Part shown: in pieces, positions 1 to 8,302 of the stretch
How the letters are laid out: every line of letters begins with the position of its first letter
Position numbering within the stretch: the stretch's first letter is position 1
Source of the DNA: Selenomonas sp. oral taxon 126
GTDB lineage: Bacteria; Bacillota; Negativicutes; Selenomonadales; Selenomonadaceae
Length of the DNA stretch: 64,000 nucleotides
Assembly: GCF_001683335.1 (NCBI RefSeq)
Contig: NZ_CP016201.1
Coordinates: 713,486-777,485, forward strand
Direction: 5' to 3'
Position numbers and translations under genes: made by a program
Notes under the pieces: model-generated
Database searches by the model: none
What the model was told of the DNA's origin: nothing
The model's input: only the letters and a program-made list of their open reading frames with translations

Positions 1-238
1 TCTACCTGCCGCATTTACCACCGTTGGTTCCGTGTAGCTTTGGGACTTCAACCTGGATCGCGGCCTTATCCCCAACGATAGCCTCCTATGCGGTTCCTGT
101 TCGTCAGGCCGGAGGTTTGCCGCCGACTTCCTTCAGATTTCGCCTCGCGACGAACACCCTTGTCTTTGGCTATGTCTTTCCCGCTACCGGGCAGACTCCG
201 ATCTTTCATCGGTTAGAAACGTGCGCCGCCAGGCGCAC
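1..238 (-). mobile_element. Group II intron (class C-like), 5' part only
   Basis: Read on the minus strand, the element begins at 238 with GTGCG, the expected group II 5' boundary. It continues with the domain I signature of class C introns: GACAAGGGTG, then CTGAAGGAAGTCGG, then GGCAAACCTCCGGCCTGA, then GAGGCTATCG. From memory this order matches the Oceanobacillus-type IIC ribozyme. The intron-encoded reverse transcriptase would lie to the left, outside the window. It sits 6 nt past the stem of the terminator at 244-290, in the same orientation, which is the known target preference of class C introns. The plus-strand reading frame across this stretch is an antisense artefact. The function is self-splicing and retrohoming RNA; whether it is active cannot be judged here. 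Confidence 0.75.
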
Positions 239-243
239 AACGC

Positions 244-290
244 AAAGAGGGGTGCTCTGCGAAACTTTATCGCAGAGCACCCCTCTTTTA
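244..290 (-). terminator. Terminator of the flavodoxin gene
   Basis: Perfect 18-bp stem (244-261 with 271-288) and a 9-nt loop, followed on the minus strand by a short T run. It lies 15 nt past the flavodoxin stop and directly before the group II intron boundary. Confidence 0.85.
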
Positions 291-304
291 TATGCGTTTC
301 TCCT

Positions 305-739
305 TCAGCCGACCGCCTTTGCCATTGCTGCGCCGAGTGCGCGGCAGCGCTCGAGTGCGTCGTCATCCGGCTCGAGCTCGCAGGTCACGCCATCCGCGAC
401 CATCGCGCCGCCTGCGGCATTCACGCGCTCCGTCCATGTGTCCATGAACGCGCCGCCGCCCCAGCCATACGAGCCAAACATGCCGACCTTCACGCCCGAG
501 AGCTTACCCTCCGCCTCGGCAAAGAACGGCTCGAACTCGCCCTCGTCGAGCTCCTCCGTACCACAGGCGGGGCAGCCCATAAGGATACCGTCGTAGTCCG
601 CAATACGGTCAGCGGAGAAGTCGCCGACGCGGATGAGCTCGACCTCTGCGCCGCCCTGCTCTGCACCTTCCACGACCGCGTTCGCCATCGTCTCCGTATT
701 GCCCGAGCCGCTCCAAAATACAACTGCAATCTTTGCCAT
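305..739 (-). CDS. Short-chain flavodoxin
   Basis: A 144-residue cytoplasmic FMN electron carrier. The N-terminal phosphate-binding loop reads SGSGNTETMANAV at residues 9-21. The two FMN-flanking loops follow: GCPACGTEEL near residue 56 and GSYGWGGGAFMD near residue 88. Length fits the short-chain family. The start was set at the ATG at 739, preceded by AAGGAGAATTTTAAC; an upstream in-frame ATG adds ten residues but has no better ribosome binding site. It appears monocistronic, with its own terminator. The redox partner is unknown; in anaerobes of this kind it may replace ferredoxin under iron limitation. Confidence 0.93.
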   Translation of the reverse strand: MAKIAVVFWSGSGNTETMANAVVEGAEQGGAEVELIRVGDFSADRIADYDGILMGCPACGTEELDEGEFEPFFAEAEGKLSGVKVGMFGSYGWGGGAFMDTWTERVNAAGGAMVADGVTCELEPDDDALERCRALGAAMAKAVG

Positions 740-844
740 GTTAAAATTCTCCTTTGGGATTATATTCAAGTGATACTACGATGATAACATTTCTCACGCT
801 CTCATGCAATCCATTTTGAAATTTTTTCTCATTACAAGTATCTC

Positions 845-868
845 TTGACAGGAATGTTATACTGTAAC
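845..868 (+). promoter_or_regulatory. Possible promoter and dyad upstream of the copper ATPase gene
   Basis: TTGACA at 845-850 is followed by the dyad GTTATACTGTAAC (856-868), whose arms are GTTA and TAAC. The TATACT inside it is too close to the -35-like hexamer for a classical sigma-70 promoter, so the dyad may be a repressor site overlapping a promoter. This is a weak call from sequence alone. Confidence 0.3.
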
Positions 869-900
869 AAAATATCTTCTATATATAGAAAAGGATCTCT

Positions 901-3528
901 ATGCAAAAAGAAACATTCAACGTGACGGGCATGACCTGCTCGGCGTGTTCAGCGCGGGTGGAACGCGCCGTAAAGAAGATGGAGGGAACGGCGGAGGTCT
1001 CCGTCAATCTCCTGACGAATACGATGACACTCGCCTATGACGCAGCAGTCACAAGTCCTGCCGCGATCATCGCCGTGGTCGAGGACGCGGGGTATGGCGC
1101 GAGCGTGAAGGGTGCGCTCGCCGCCGCGCAGAGCGCGCCAACGGCAGGCACGGTACCTGCGGGAACGGATGCGGCGGAGCAGGCAATCCACGCAATGCGC
1201 ACACGCCTTCTCATCTCCATCTTCTTCCTCCTGCCGACCATGTATATTGCGATGAGCCCAATGCTCTCGATGTGGGGCATGCCCTATGCGGCGGGCTTCA
1301 AGGCGGTGTTCTGGGGCGCGGAGAATGCGCTGACGTTCGCGCTCGCGCAGTTCGTCCTCGTCCTGCCAATTATGTATGTGAACCGTCCATACTATGTCAA
1401 TGGATTCCGCAATCTCCTGCACGGTGCGCCGAATATGGATACGCTCGTCGGGATCGGCTCGATGGCATCCGCGCTGTTCGGCGTGTTCGCGATGTTCCGC
1501 ATGAGCTGGGGGCTGGGGCACGGCGATCTCGCGCTCGCAGCGGAGTACAGCACGAATCTCTACTTCGAGTCGGCGGGCATGATCGTCACCCTGATCACAG
1601 TCGGAAAGTATCTCGAAGCGCGTGCAAAGGGGCAGACGACGGGCGCACTCCGTGCGCTCATGCAGCTCGCGCCCGCCGAGGCGACCGTCCTGCGTGACGG
1701 CGCAGAGGTGACTGTCCCTGTCCATACGATTGCGCTCGGCGAGACAGTCATTGTCCGTCCCGGCGCACGCATCCCCGTGGATGGGCAGGTGACGGAGGGC
1801 GCGACGAGCGTCGATGAGTCCGCCGTGACGGGCGAATCCATGCCCATCGCAAAGGCGGAGGGCGATGCCGTCACCTCGGGGACGCTGAACGTCGAGGGCA
1901 CGATCCGCTTCACGGCGACGCGCGTCGGCGAGGATACGACGATCCGTCAGCTCATCCGCCTTGTCGATGAGGCGAGCGGGTCAAAGGCGCCGATTGCGCG
2001 CCTTGCCGACCGCGTGAGCGCGGTCTTCGTCCCCGTTGTGATTGTGCTCGCCCTCGCGGCGGGCGGCGTCTGGCTGCTGATGGGCGCGAGCGTCGAGTTC
2101 GCATTTTCCATCACCATCTCCATCCTCGTCATCTCCTGCCCCTGCGCACTCGGGCTTGCGACCCCCGTTGCGATCATGGTCGGCACGGGGCGCGGCGCAG
2201 CGCACGGCATCCTCATCAAGTCGGGCGAGGCGCTTGAGATGGCAGGCAATATTGATACCGTCCTGATGGACAAGACGGGCACGCTCACAGAGGGATGCCC
2301 GCAGCTCGTGAGCATCCACCCCGTCGGCATCACCGCCGACGAACTCATTGCACTCGCCGCCGCGCTGGAGGCGGGCAGCGAGCACCCGATTGCCGCCGCC
2401 ATCCGCAGCTATGCGGAGCAGCAGACTGTCACAGTCCCCACTGCAACGGATTTTCAGGCGGTATTCGGGCGGGGCGTGCGCGCGCGCATCGGCGACGATA
2501 CGTGCGCGGCGGGCAACGCCGCGCTGCTCGCAGAGCTCGATGTGCCGCTGACGGATGAAATCACGGCGGCCCTCGATGAGATGGCACGGCGCGGCGAGAC
2601 GGCGCTCGCCCTCGTACGCGCGGGGCGCATTGTGGGACTGCTCGGCGTGCGCGATGCAGAGAAGCCGACCAGTGCGGCGGCAGTTGCACTGATGAAGGAG
2701 ATGGGGCTCACGCCCGTCATGCTCACGGGCGACGATGAACGCACGGCACAGGTGATTGCCGCGCGGCTCGGCATCGACCGCGTCATCGCGGGCGTCCTGC
2801 CCGCCGACAAGCGCGCCCATGTGGAGCGTCTGCAAGCCGAGGGGCATACGGTCGCGATGATCGGCGACGGCGTGAACGACGCGCCCGCGCTCGTGCAGGC
2901 GGATCTCGGCATCGCCATCGGCGCGGGCACGGACGTCGCCATCGAGAGCGCGGACGCCGTGCTCGTCCGCAGCGACCTCCTCGACGCCGTCTCTGCCATC
3001 CGCCTCTCGCGCAGTGTCATGACCAACATCAAGCAGAACCTCTTTTGGGCATTTTTCTACAATGTCATCGGCATTCCGCTCGCGGCAGGCGTGCTCTACC
3101 CGGCATTCGGCGTGAAACTCTCGCCCATGATCGGGGCTGCTGCGATGAGCCTGTCGAGCGTCTGCGTCGTACTGAACGCGCTGCGGCTGCGCTTCTTTGC
3201 CATCGCGCACGAACCCGTGGCGGTGGCGGAGCGCACGGCGATCGAACCCGAGGTAACGCCCATCGCCTCTGCGATGGAGACAATAGATGCGGCACGAGCC
3301 GCCAGTGACAGAAAGGAAGATATCACTATGGAAAAGACCATCAACGTCAAGGGCATGACCTGCCCCCACTGCGTCAAGCACGTCACGAAGGCACTCGAGG
3401 GGCTAGAGGGCGTCTCCGATGTCGTCGTCGATCTCGATGCGGGCACGGCGAAGTTCAGCGCGAGCCGCGACATCGCGGACTCTGAGCTCGCCGCCGTCCT
3501 CGACGACGCGGGCTATGAGATGGGCTGA
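901..3528 (+). CDS. copA: Copper-exporting P1B-type ATPase with N- and C-terminal HMA domains
   Basis: An 875-residue inner-membrane pump that exports Cu(I) using ATP. A heavy-metal-associated domain with GMTCSACSARVE lies at residues 10-21. The membrane metal site CPC is at 413-415, the phosphorylated aspartate motif DKTGT at 457-461, SEHP follows in the nucleotide domain, and GDGVNDAP lies near the end of the catalytic core. After the last membrane helices a second HMA domain (GMTCPHCVKHV, about residues 818-828) is joined by a linker. Most CopA proteins carry their metal-binding domains at the N-terminus, so the C-terminal one looks like a fused CopZ chaperone. An SD-like sequence and ATG inside the gene may also release that domain alone (see next entry). 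It is followed by a strong terminator. Confidence 0.96.
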   Translation: MQKETFNVTGMTCSACSARVERAVKKMEGTAEVSVNLLTNTMTLAYDAAVTSPAAIIAVVEDAGYGASVKGALAAAQSAPTAGTVPAGTDAAEQAIHAMRTRLLISIFFLLPTMYIAMSPMLSMWGMPYAAGFKAVFWGAENALTFALAQFVLVLPIMYVNRPYYVNGFRNLLHGAPNMDTLVGIGSMASALFGVFAMFRMSWGLGHGDLALAAEYSTNLYFESAGMIVTLITVGKYLEARAKGQTTGALRALMQLAPAEATVLRDGAEVTVPVHTIALGETVIVRPGARIPVDGQVTEGATSVDESAVTGESMPIAKAEGDAVTSGTLNVEGTIRFTATRVGEDTTIRQLIRLVDEASGSKAPIARLADRVSAVFVPVVIVLALAAGGVWLLMGASVEFAFSITISILVISCPCALGLATPVAIMVGTGRGAAHGILIKSGEALEMAGNIDTVLMDKTGTLTEGCPQLVSIHPVGITADELIALAAALEAGSEHPIAAAIRSYAEQQTVTVPTATDFQAVFGRGVRARIGDDTCAAGNAALLAELDVPLTDEITAALDEMARRGETALALVRAGRIVGLLGVRDAEKPTSAAAVALMKEMGLTPVMLTGDDERTAQVIAARLGIDRVIAGVLPADKRAHVERLQAEGHTVAMIGDGVNDAPALVQADLGIAIGAGTDVAIESADAVLVRSDLLDAVSAIRLSRSVMTNIKQNLFWAFFYNVIGIPLAAGVLYPAFGVKLSPMIGAAAMSLSSVCVVLNALRLRFFAIAHEPVAVAERTAIEPEVTPIASAMETIDAARAASDRKEDITMEKTINVKGMTCPHCVKHVTKALEGLEGVSDVVVDLDAGTAKFSASRDIADSELAAVLDDAGYEMG
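3328..3528 (+). CDS. Possible separately translated CopZ-like copper chaperone (internal start of copA)
   Basis: Within copA and in the same frame, GAAAGGAAGA at 3311-3320 precedes an ATG at 3328 by about 8-11 nt. Starting there would give a 66-residue protein beginning MEKTINVKGMTC, which has the exact length and layout of stand-alone CopZ copper chaperones (metal motif GMTCPHC). E. coli copA is known to give a pump and a free chaperone from one gene, by frameshifting. Here internal initiation would do the same job for a C-terminal domain. The ribosome binding site and start are seen; their use is inferred. Confidence 0.4.
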   Translation: MEKTINVKGMTCPHCVKHVTKALEGLEGVSDVVVDLDAGTAKFSASRDIADSELAAVLDDAGYEMG

Positions 3529-3544
3529 GACGAACTGCAAGCAA

Positions 3545-3579
3545 AAAGGTCATGCGGGAGAACATCCTGCATGACCTTT
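3545..3579. terminator. Bidirectional terminator between copA and the ParE-like gene
   Basis: Stem AAAGGTCATGC (3545-3555) with GCATGACCTTT (3569-3579), T-rich on the plus strand and A-run on the other side. It serves copA and the convergent toxin gene. Confidence 0.8.
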
Positions 3580-3580
3580 G

Positions 3581-3896
3581 TTATTTTATAATTTCTTCGA
3601 TATCCCGACCTCCGTAAAAGATACGGACAATCGTGACCGTCTGCGTCTTTTCATCCACACAGTAGAAGATAACATAATGGTCGACGGAGACTTTGCGCAT
3701 CCCTGCCGAGTTCCACGGCTCCCAGTCAACCGCCGCGTATCTGTACGGCAGTGTATCGAGCGCACGCACTGCAGAGCGAATGCGCGCTGTTTGTTTTTTC
3801 CGTCTCCGGCACCATCAGTTCTACGGCAATGTAGTGATAAATCGCGCGTAAGTCCTCATATGCTGCAGGGGAATACTGAACGAGATAACGGCTCAT
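3581..3896 (-). pseudogene. RelE/ParE-family toxin, frameshifted
   Basis: The gene would start at 3896 (MSRYLVQYSPAAYEDLRAIY...), overlapping the antitoxin stop by ATGA. It reads as a normal ParE N-terminus for about 32 residues, then loses frame at a run of six T on the plus strand (3794-3799). The remaining 62 codons continue in another frame with the typical ParE C-terminus (ALDTLPYRYAAVDWE..., VDHYVIFYCVDE, VRIFYGGRDIEEII). Adding one base in the run restores a single frame of about 105 residues. Family function: ribosome-dependent RNase or gyrase inhibitor. Either the toxin is dead or the homopolymer was misread. Confidence 0.75.
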
Positions 3897-4093
3897 CTGT
3901 CGAAATCCCAGGCGAGCGCCGCATCCACCTCATCCGGCGTCATTCCGCCGCTATGCAGTGAGTCCATCCCCTTTGCAAGTTCGGCAGAGATCTCCGCCCT
4001 GCTCAGCCCACCAATGGCGACGGGCTGATGCGGGCGCGACGCGGTATGCCATGCAGATTCCATGATGTCGTAGGAAATGGCTGCGTTTGACAT
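3893..4093 (-). CDS. Antitoxin partner of the ParE/RelE-like toxin
   Basis: A 66-residue acidic protein directly upstream of the toxin with a 4-nt start/stop overlap, the usual antitoxin-first order of type II toxin-antitoxin operons. The second half (GLSRAEISAELAKGMDSLHSG) resembles short antitoxins of the ParD/RelB-like group that pair with ParE. The start at 4093 follows GAAAGGATGG. It would bind and neutralise the toxin and repress its own promoter. The toxin appears frameshifted, so it may now be an orphan. Confidence 0.7.
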   Translation of the reverse strand: MSNAAISYDIMESAWHTASRPHQPVAIGGLSRAEISAELAKGMDSLHSGGMTPDEVDAALAWDFDR

Positions 4094-4161
4094 ATCATCA
4101 CCATCCTTTCATTTCTGTTTCCATTGTAGCAGTTTTGGTCATCACTGACAAGCCGGCTAAC

Positions 4162-4322
4162 GGAAGCACTGATAAATTCAGCACCGCCATCTTAGCGCAT
4201 CTTTTTTGCCCGCACTTCGTCGGCAAATCCTCCACAGAGCACCACTCTGCGTCCGGTTTGCCTCCTAGTTCGGACGAAAAAATCTGCGCCAATCTGACGG
4301 ACTTCATTTTATCAGTGCTTCC
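4162..4322 (+). repeat. 161-bp MITE-like repeat, copy 1
   Basis: Exactly 161 bp, starting GGAAGCACTGATAAA and ending TTTATCAGTGCTTCC, so this copy has perfect 15-bp terminal inverted repeats. The interior is an imperfect palindrome (GCGCATCTTTTTTGCC on one arm, GAAAAAATCTGCGCC on the other), so the RNA would fold into a long hairpin. It lies between the antitoxin promoter region and azlC. No target duplication is obvious at this copy. Confidence 0.9.
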
Positions 4323-4402
4323 TAAAGTATACCTCACACATCCGATTTACAAAATAACAGATTTATCCTACAATAGGGAAATCAATCTGTGAGGTGACGA
4401 TG

Positions 4403-5140
4403 ATGGAGGAAAAACTCGGCGCAGGTCGGCGCACGGTATTTATGGAGGGTGTGCACGACGGCGTGCCGATTGCGCTCGGCTATTTCGTGGTAGCGTTCAC
4501 GCTCGGGATTCTCGCAAAGACGGCGGGGCTGACCCCGTGGCAGGGCTTTGTGACGAGCGCGGTGAACATCGCCTCTGCGGGCGAGTATGCGGGCTTTACG
4601 GTGATTGCGGCGCAGGCGCCCTATGTCGAGATCGCCGTGCTGACGCTCGTCGCAAATGCGCGTTACTTCCTCATGGCGGCGGCACTGACGCAGCGATTCT
4701 CACCCAATACGTCGCTCGGTCATCGCCTTGCCGTCAGCTTCGGCGTGACGGATGAGATCTTCGGCATCACGGTCGCGCGCGGCGGTGCGCTGAACCCGTA
4801 CTACAACTACGGCGCAATGGCAATCTCCGTCCCTGCGTGGTCGGCGGGCACATCGGCGGGCATCCTTGCGGGCGGGATTCTGCCTGCAGCCGCTGTCTCC
4901 GCGCTCTCGGTCGCACTCTACGGGATGTTCGTCTGGGTCATCCTGCCCGCCGCGAAGAAAAGCCGCCCCATCGGCGGCATGGTACTCCTGAGCTGCATTC
5001 TGTCGCTCGCGGCGACGTACGCGCCCGTGACGGGCGAACTCTCGGGCGGCACGCGCACGATCCTCCTCACACTCCTCATCGCAGGTGTCGGTGCGGCACT
5101 CTTCCCCATTCACGAGGAACAGGAGGGCGACCATGACTGA
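4403..5140 (+). CDS. azlC: AzlC-family branched-chain amino acid exporter, large subunit
   Basis: A 245-residue integral membrane protein of the AzlC/YgaZ family. Signature segments are GVPIALGYFVVAFTLG near the N-terminus, SAVNIASAGEYAGF, and LVANARYFLMAAALTQRF followed by GVTDEIFGI. With AzlD it exports branched-chain amino acids or analogues. GAGGTG at 4391-4396 gives best spacing to the ATG at 4403; the ATG at 4400 or GTG at 4394 are alternatives. It overlaps azlD by 8 nt, so the two are translationally coupled. Confidence 0.92.
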   Translation: MEEKLGAGRRTVFMEGVHDGVPIALGYFVVAFTLGILAKTAGLTPWQGFVTSAVNIASAGEYAGFTVIAAQAPYVEIAVLTLVANARYFLMAAALTQRFSPNTSLGHRLAVSFGVTDEIFGITVARGGALNPYYNYGAMAISVPAWSAGTSAGILAGGILPAAAVSALSVALYGMFVWVILPAAKKSRPIGGMVLLSCILSLAATYAPVTGELSGGTRTILLTLLIAGVGAALFPIHEEQEGDHD

Positions 5141-5438
5141 CATCTGGAGCTACATCGCGGTCATGAGCGCCGTGACGATCGCAATCCGCCTCACGCCCGC
5201 GCTCCTCCTGCGCCGCCCAATCAAGAACGTATTCGTGCGCTCGTTCCTCTTCTACGTCCCGTATGTGACGCTCGCCGTCATGACCTTCCCCGCGATTGTC
5301 GAGGCGACGCGCACCCCCGTCGCGGGCGCGGCGGCATTCGTCTTTGCCCTCTTCCTCGCGTGGAACGGTGCAAGCCTCTTTCGCTGCGCGGCGGGCGCGT
5401 CCATCATGGTGCTGATCGTGGAGTTTTTTCTGTTGTAA
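5133..5438 (+). CDS. azlD: AzlD-family branched-chain amino acid exporter, small subunit
   Basis: A 101-residue protein with about four membrane segments, starting MTDIWSYIAVMSAV inside the 3' end of azlC. The family motif region AIRLTPALLLRRP and the later VRSFLFYVPYVTLAVMTFP match AzlD/YgaH proteins, which are always found with AzlC. The start at 5133 overlaps the azlC stop; the preceding GGAGGGCGACC is a good ribosome binding site. A weak hairpin (about 5450-5466) follows. Confidence 0.9.
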   Translation: MTDIWSYIAVMSAVTIAIRLTPALLLRRPIKNVFVRSFLFYVPYVTLAVMTFPAIVEATRTPVAGAAAFVFALFLAWNGASLFRCAAGASIMVLIVEFFLL

Positions 5439-5523
5439 ATGATGTCGGACGCACATTTTTGTGCGCCCTTATCTTTTTGTAAAACAACACGTATATACTG
5501 ACCCCATAAAAGGAGGTGCGTGC

Positions 5524-6495
5524 ATGGAGTTCCGCTGTTGGATGGGAGTAACGATCGAGGGGAAGTCCTACATCATCGCCGAGAAGATCCGCTACAAGGA
5601 GAAAACATCGGACGATGTATGGACGGAGTACGGTCTTGTTACACGTGAAAGCAACGACCGCACATGGCTGAGCATTGCAGACAACGGGCTTTCGTGCAGT
5701 CTTTCCGCTCCTGTGGGGAAAAAGATTCCGAGGGGCTACCGCCTCCGCGACAGGGGAACGGAGGTGGTCACCGCTGTCTGGGGCGATACGGATGCGGCAG
5801 TCGGCGACGAGGCGACATACGAGCAGTACGAAACAGCGGACGGGAAGTTCACGTTCTTTATCGAAAACTGGAGCGGGAAGAAAAGTGCCTCGATGGGACG
5901 GAAAATCGCCGCCGCCGATATTGCCCCCGAAGCACCGCCGCCCGCCGATCGCCTGCGGGCAATGACGCGAGCGAAGCGGGCAAAGACGCTCCACGGCATC
6001 AGGCTTGTCATGATCGGCGCGTGTATCTACGGGGCGGTCACGTTCCTTCTCGTCGGTCTCCTCGGGAACGACGGTTTCAGCACATGGGACTGGCATGCAA
6101 TTCGCGATTTCGTGAATCTCCCCTATGCCATGCACGAACGCCTCAGCGATGCGCCCTACTACACGGAACAGCGCGAGGAGGACGGCGCAAGGGTTTACAC
6201 GGCGCAGGTCGATGCAGGCATCGCCGCTCTGGATCTCATCGAGGGCATGGACGGCAGGGTGAAGGACGCGTACGAGGATCTCGGCGATGCGGAGCATCCG
6301 ATTGTGATTCGTACACAGCAGGAGATTGCACACATTACGAGCGCGGCGGACGGCACGGCGTACATCGTTGTGACGGGAGCAAGCCCCGACCGCGCCCCCG
6401 CCGCCGACCAGTTCCAACGAAATCATACGCTCGTCCGCTACGCCGAACGCGTCCGTACGGGCGACACGCACGGACGGGCGATGGTGGTGCAGTAG
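5524..6495 (+). CDS. DUF4178 protein, first of two paralogues
   Basis: A 323-residue protein starting MEFRCWMGV after AAAGGAGGTGCGTGC. The N-terminal 140 residues are a DUF4178-type beta-rich domain (RYKEKTSDDVWTEY, then RGYRLRDRGTEVVTAVWGD). A basic linker leads to one membrane segment (VMIGACIYGAVTFLLVGLLG), then a conserved C-terminal part (RDFVNLPYAMHERLSDAP, DAGIAALDLIEGMDGRVKDA). The next gene is a close paralogue. DUF4178 proteins recur with DUF350 membrane proteins and glutathionylspermidine-synthase-like enzymes, as here, and in place they correspond to E. coli YjfK. The biochemical role is unknown; an envelope or polyamine-linked role is an inference. Confidence 0.75.
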   Translation: MEFRCWMGVTIEGKSYIIAEKIRYKEKTSDDVWTEYGLVTRESNDRTWLSIADNGLSCSLSAPVGKKIPRGYRLRDRGTEVVTAVWGDTDAAVGDEATYEQYETADGKFTFFIENWSGKKSASMGRKIAAADIAPEAPPPADRLRAMTRAKRAKTLHGIRLVMIGACIYGAVTFLLVGLLGNDGFSTWDWHAIRDFVNLPYAMHERLSDAPYYTEQREEDGARVYTAQVDAGIAALDLIEGMDGRVKDAYEDLGDAEHPIVIRTQQEIAHITSAADGTAYIVVTGASPDRAPAADQFQRNHTLVRYAERVRTGDTHGRAMVVQ

Positions 6496-6526
6496 TCCGC
6501 GCACCACCACTTGACCGCACATTAAG

Positions 6527-6685
6527 GGAAGCACTGATAAATTCAGCACTGCCATCTTGGCGTATCTTTTTCGCCCTCTCATCGTCGACAAATCCTCCAC
6601 ATAGCCCTTGCTATGCGTCCGGTTTGTCTCCTTGACAGGACAAAAAATCTGCACCAATCTGAGAGTCTATTTTATCAGCGATTCC
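6527..6685 (+). repeat. MITE-like repeat, copy 2
   Basis: 159 bp, same ends as copy 1 (GGAAGCACTGATAAA ... TTTATCAGCGATTCC) with a 2-bp loss near the right arm (GAGAGTCTATTTT). It lies between the two DUF4178 paralogues and ends 10 nt before the ribosome binding site of the second, so it forms most of its leader. Confidence 0.9.
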
Positions 6686-6708
6686 CATTTCCGCTAGGAG
6701 GTGATGCT

Positions 6709-7683
6709 GTGGATTTTGACTGTTGGACCGGCATCAAAATCGGAACGAAACCATGTACCATTGTGGGAAAGATCCGATACAAGGAGAAAACATCGGATGA
6801 TGTATGGACAGAGTATAAGCTTATCACGAATGACACCAATGCACACATCTGGCTGAGCATCACAGACGATGGACTCTCATGCATCATCTCCTCCTCTGCG
6901 CGAAACAATGTGCCGAAGGGCTACCGTCTCCATGACAGCGGCACGGAGGTTGTAACAGGGGTCTGGGGCGATACGGATGCGGCGGTCGGCGATGAGACGA
7001 GGTATGAGCAATACGAGAGCGCAGACGGCAGGAACACCTTCTTTGTCGAGTATTGGAACGGCAGTCGCAGCAGTTCGCAGGGAGGAAAGATCTCCGCTTC
7101 CACAATCATCGCGGACACGGACACGGATACGAGTAAGCGGCAGAAGGCACGGGCGATGTATCGGCGATCGAGGCTGCGCAACTCCCTCATCGAGCCGGTT
7201 GCAGGTCTTGCCGGAGCCTGCATCATCCTGCTCCTATCCGTCGCTCCCGACTTCGACACGCGGGACTACTGGCACGCGTTCCGCGATTTCGTGAATCTCC
7301 CCTATGTCATGCACGAACGCCTCAGTGATGCCCCCTACCACACGGAGCAGCAGGAGGAGGACGGCACTCCGGTTTACACGGCGCAGGTCGATGCAGGCAT
7401 TGCCGCTCTCGATCTCATCGAGGGCGTGGACGGCAGGGTGGAGGATGCGTACGAAATGCTCGGTGATGCGGAGCATCCGATCATCATTCGCACGCGGGAG
7501 GAGACCGCACGCATTACGAGCGCGGCGGATGGCACAGCGCACATTGTCGTGACGCAGACAAGCCCCGACCGCGCACCTGACGCCGACCGGCTTCAGCGCA
7601 GTCATACCCTCCTCCGCTACGCCGTGCTCGTTCGCACGGGCGATACACGCGGACGGGCGGAGGTGGTAACAGAAACGCCGTAA
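6709..7683 (+). CDS. DUF4178 protein, second paralogue
   Basis: 324 residues with a GTG start at 6709, chosen because AGGAGGTGAT (6696-6705) sits at proper distance and no ATG is in frame. It repeats the layout of the first paralogue: RYKEKTSDDVWTEY, GYRLHDSGTEVVTGVWGD, one membrane segment (LAGACIILLLSV) and the DFVNLPYVMHERLSDAPYHT tail. The two genes are a tandem duplication later separated by a repeat insertion. The DUF350 gene follows 75 nt downstream. Function unknown. Confidence 0.75.
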   Translation: MDFDCWTGIKIGTKPCTIVGKIRYKEKTSDDVWTEYKLITNDTNAHIWLSITDDGLSCIISSSARNNVPKGYRLHDSGTEVVTGVWGDTDAAVGDETRYEQYESADGRNTFFVEYWNGSRSSSQGGKISASTIIADTDTDTSKRQKARAMYRRSRLRNSLIEPVAGLAGACIILLLSVAPDFDTRDYWHAFRDFVNLPYVMHERLSDAPYHTEQQEEDGTPVYTAQVDAGIAALDLIEGVDGRVEDAYEMLGDAEHPIIIRTREETARITSAADGTAHIVVTQTSPDRAPDADRLQRSHTLLRYAVLVRTGDTRGRAEVVTETP

Positions 7684-7758
7684 CAAGAGGTGCTTTGCCG
7701 ACATTTTTTCTTTGAGGTGTATCGCACGCGAAACACAGCTGCATAAAGGAGAACCCAC

Positions 7759-8190
7759 ATGATCGATCTGTCCACCCTGATGCTTACCGTATTCTACGCC
7801 GCATTCGGCATCCTGCTCATGGTTGTATCCAACATCGTGATCGACCTCTTCATCCCCGGCGATTTCGCCGAGGAGATTCGGCGCGGCAACCGTGCGGTCG
7901 CGTGGCTGTCGGCGGGCTCGTTCATCGGCATCGGTGAGATCCTGCGTGCTGTCATCATGTCTCCCACATACGAGGCGTTGACGGCGGACTTTATGCAGGG
8001 GGTTGTCGCAAGTGCCGTCTATGCCGCCGTCGGCATCCTCTGCTTCATTGTCGGCTTTTTCATTATCAACGCGTGGCACCGCAAATATGAGCTTGCCGCG
8101 GAGATTCAACGCGGCAATACGGCGGCGGGCATCTTCGTGTTTGGGATCTTTGTCGGGCTGTCGCTCGTCATCAGCGGCGCGGTGCATTGA
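7759..8190 (+). CDS. DUF350 inner-membrane protein (YjfL-like)
   Basis: 143 residues, four membrane segments arranged as two repeats of two helices. The repeats carry matching motifs: EEIRRGNRAVAWLSAGSFIG in the first and AAEIQRGNTAAGIFVFGIFV in the second. This internal duplication with RGN motifs is the DUF350 hallmark. Start ATG at 7759 after AAAGGAGAACCCAC. In E. coli the DUF350 protein YjfL lies between yjfK and the ATP-grasp gene yjfC; the same order is seen here. The role is not established. Confidence 0.88.
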   Translation: MIDLSTLMLTVFYAAFGILLMVVSNIVIDLFIPGDFAEEIRRGNRAVAWLSAGSFIGIGEILRAVIMSPTYEALTADFMQGVVASAVYAAVGILCFIVGFFIINAWHRKYELAAEIQRGNTAAGIFVFGIFVGLSLVISGAVH

Positions 8191-8207
8191 TGAGCATGCC
8201 CACGAAA

Positions 8208-8268
8208 AAGCCTCCCCCGTGCATCACGGGGGAGGGGGACCGCTTGCGGTGGAAGGGGCGCTTTGAAC
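8208..8268 (+). repeat. GC-rich palindromic repeat, family 2
   Basis: A hairpin of CCTCCCCCGTG with CACGGGGGAGG is followed by GGACCGCTTGCGGTGGAAGG, then GGCGCTTTGAACG. An inverted copy lies near 18977-19035 and related segments near 26205 and 48145. It looks REP-like. Here it lies between the DUF350 gene and the exported protein gene and could weaken read-through. Confidence 0.65.
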
Positions 8269-8302
8269 GATGACAGGAGAAGCAACGTAGAGGAGGTTCT
8301 GC

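Noticed and set aside
24-784. Plus-strand reading frames over the first 780 nt
   Set aside because: They are antisense to a group II intron 5' region and to the flavodoxin gene; no ribosome binding site or family match.
4098-4392. Reading frames inside the 161-bp repeats (for example beginning MKSVRLAQIF)
   Set aside because: The same frame recurs with every repeat copy and depends on the repeat sequence; there is no ribosome binding site, so these are by-products of the repeat.
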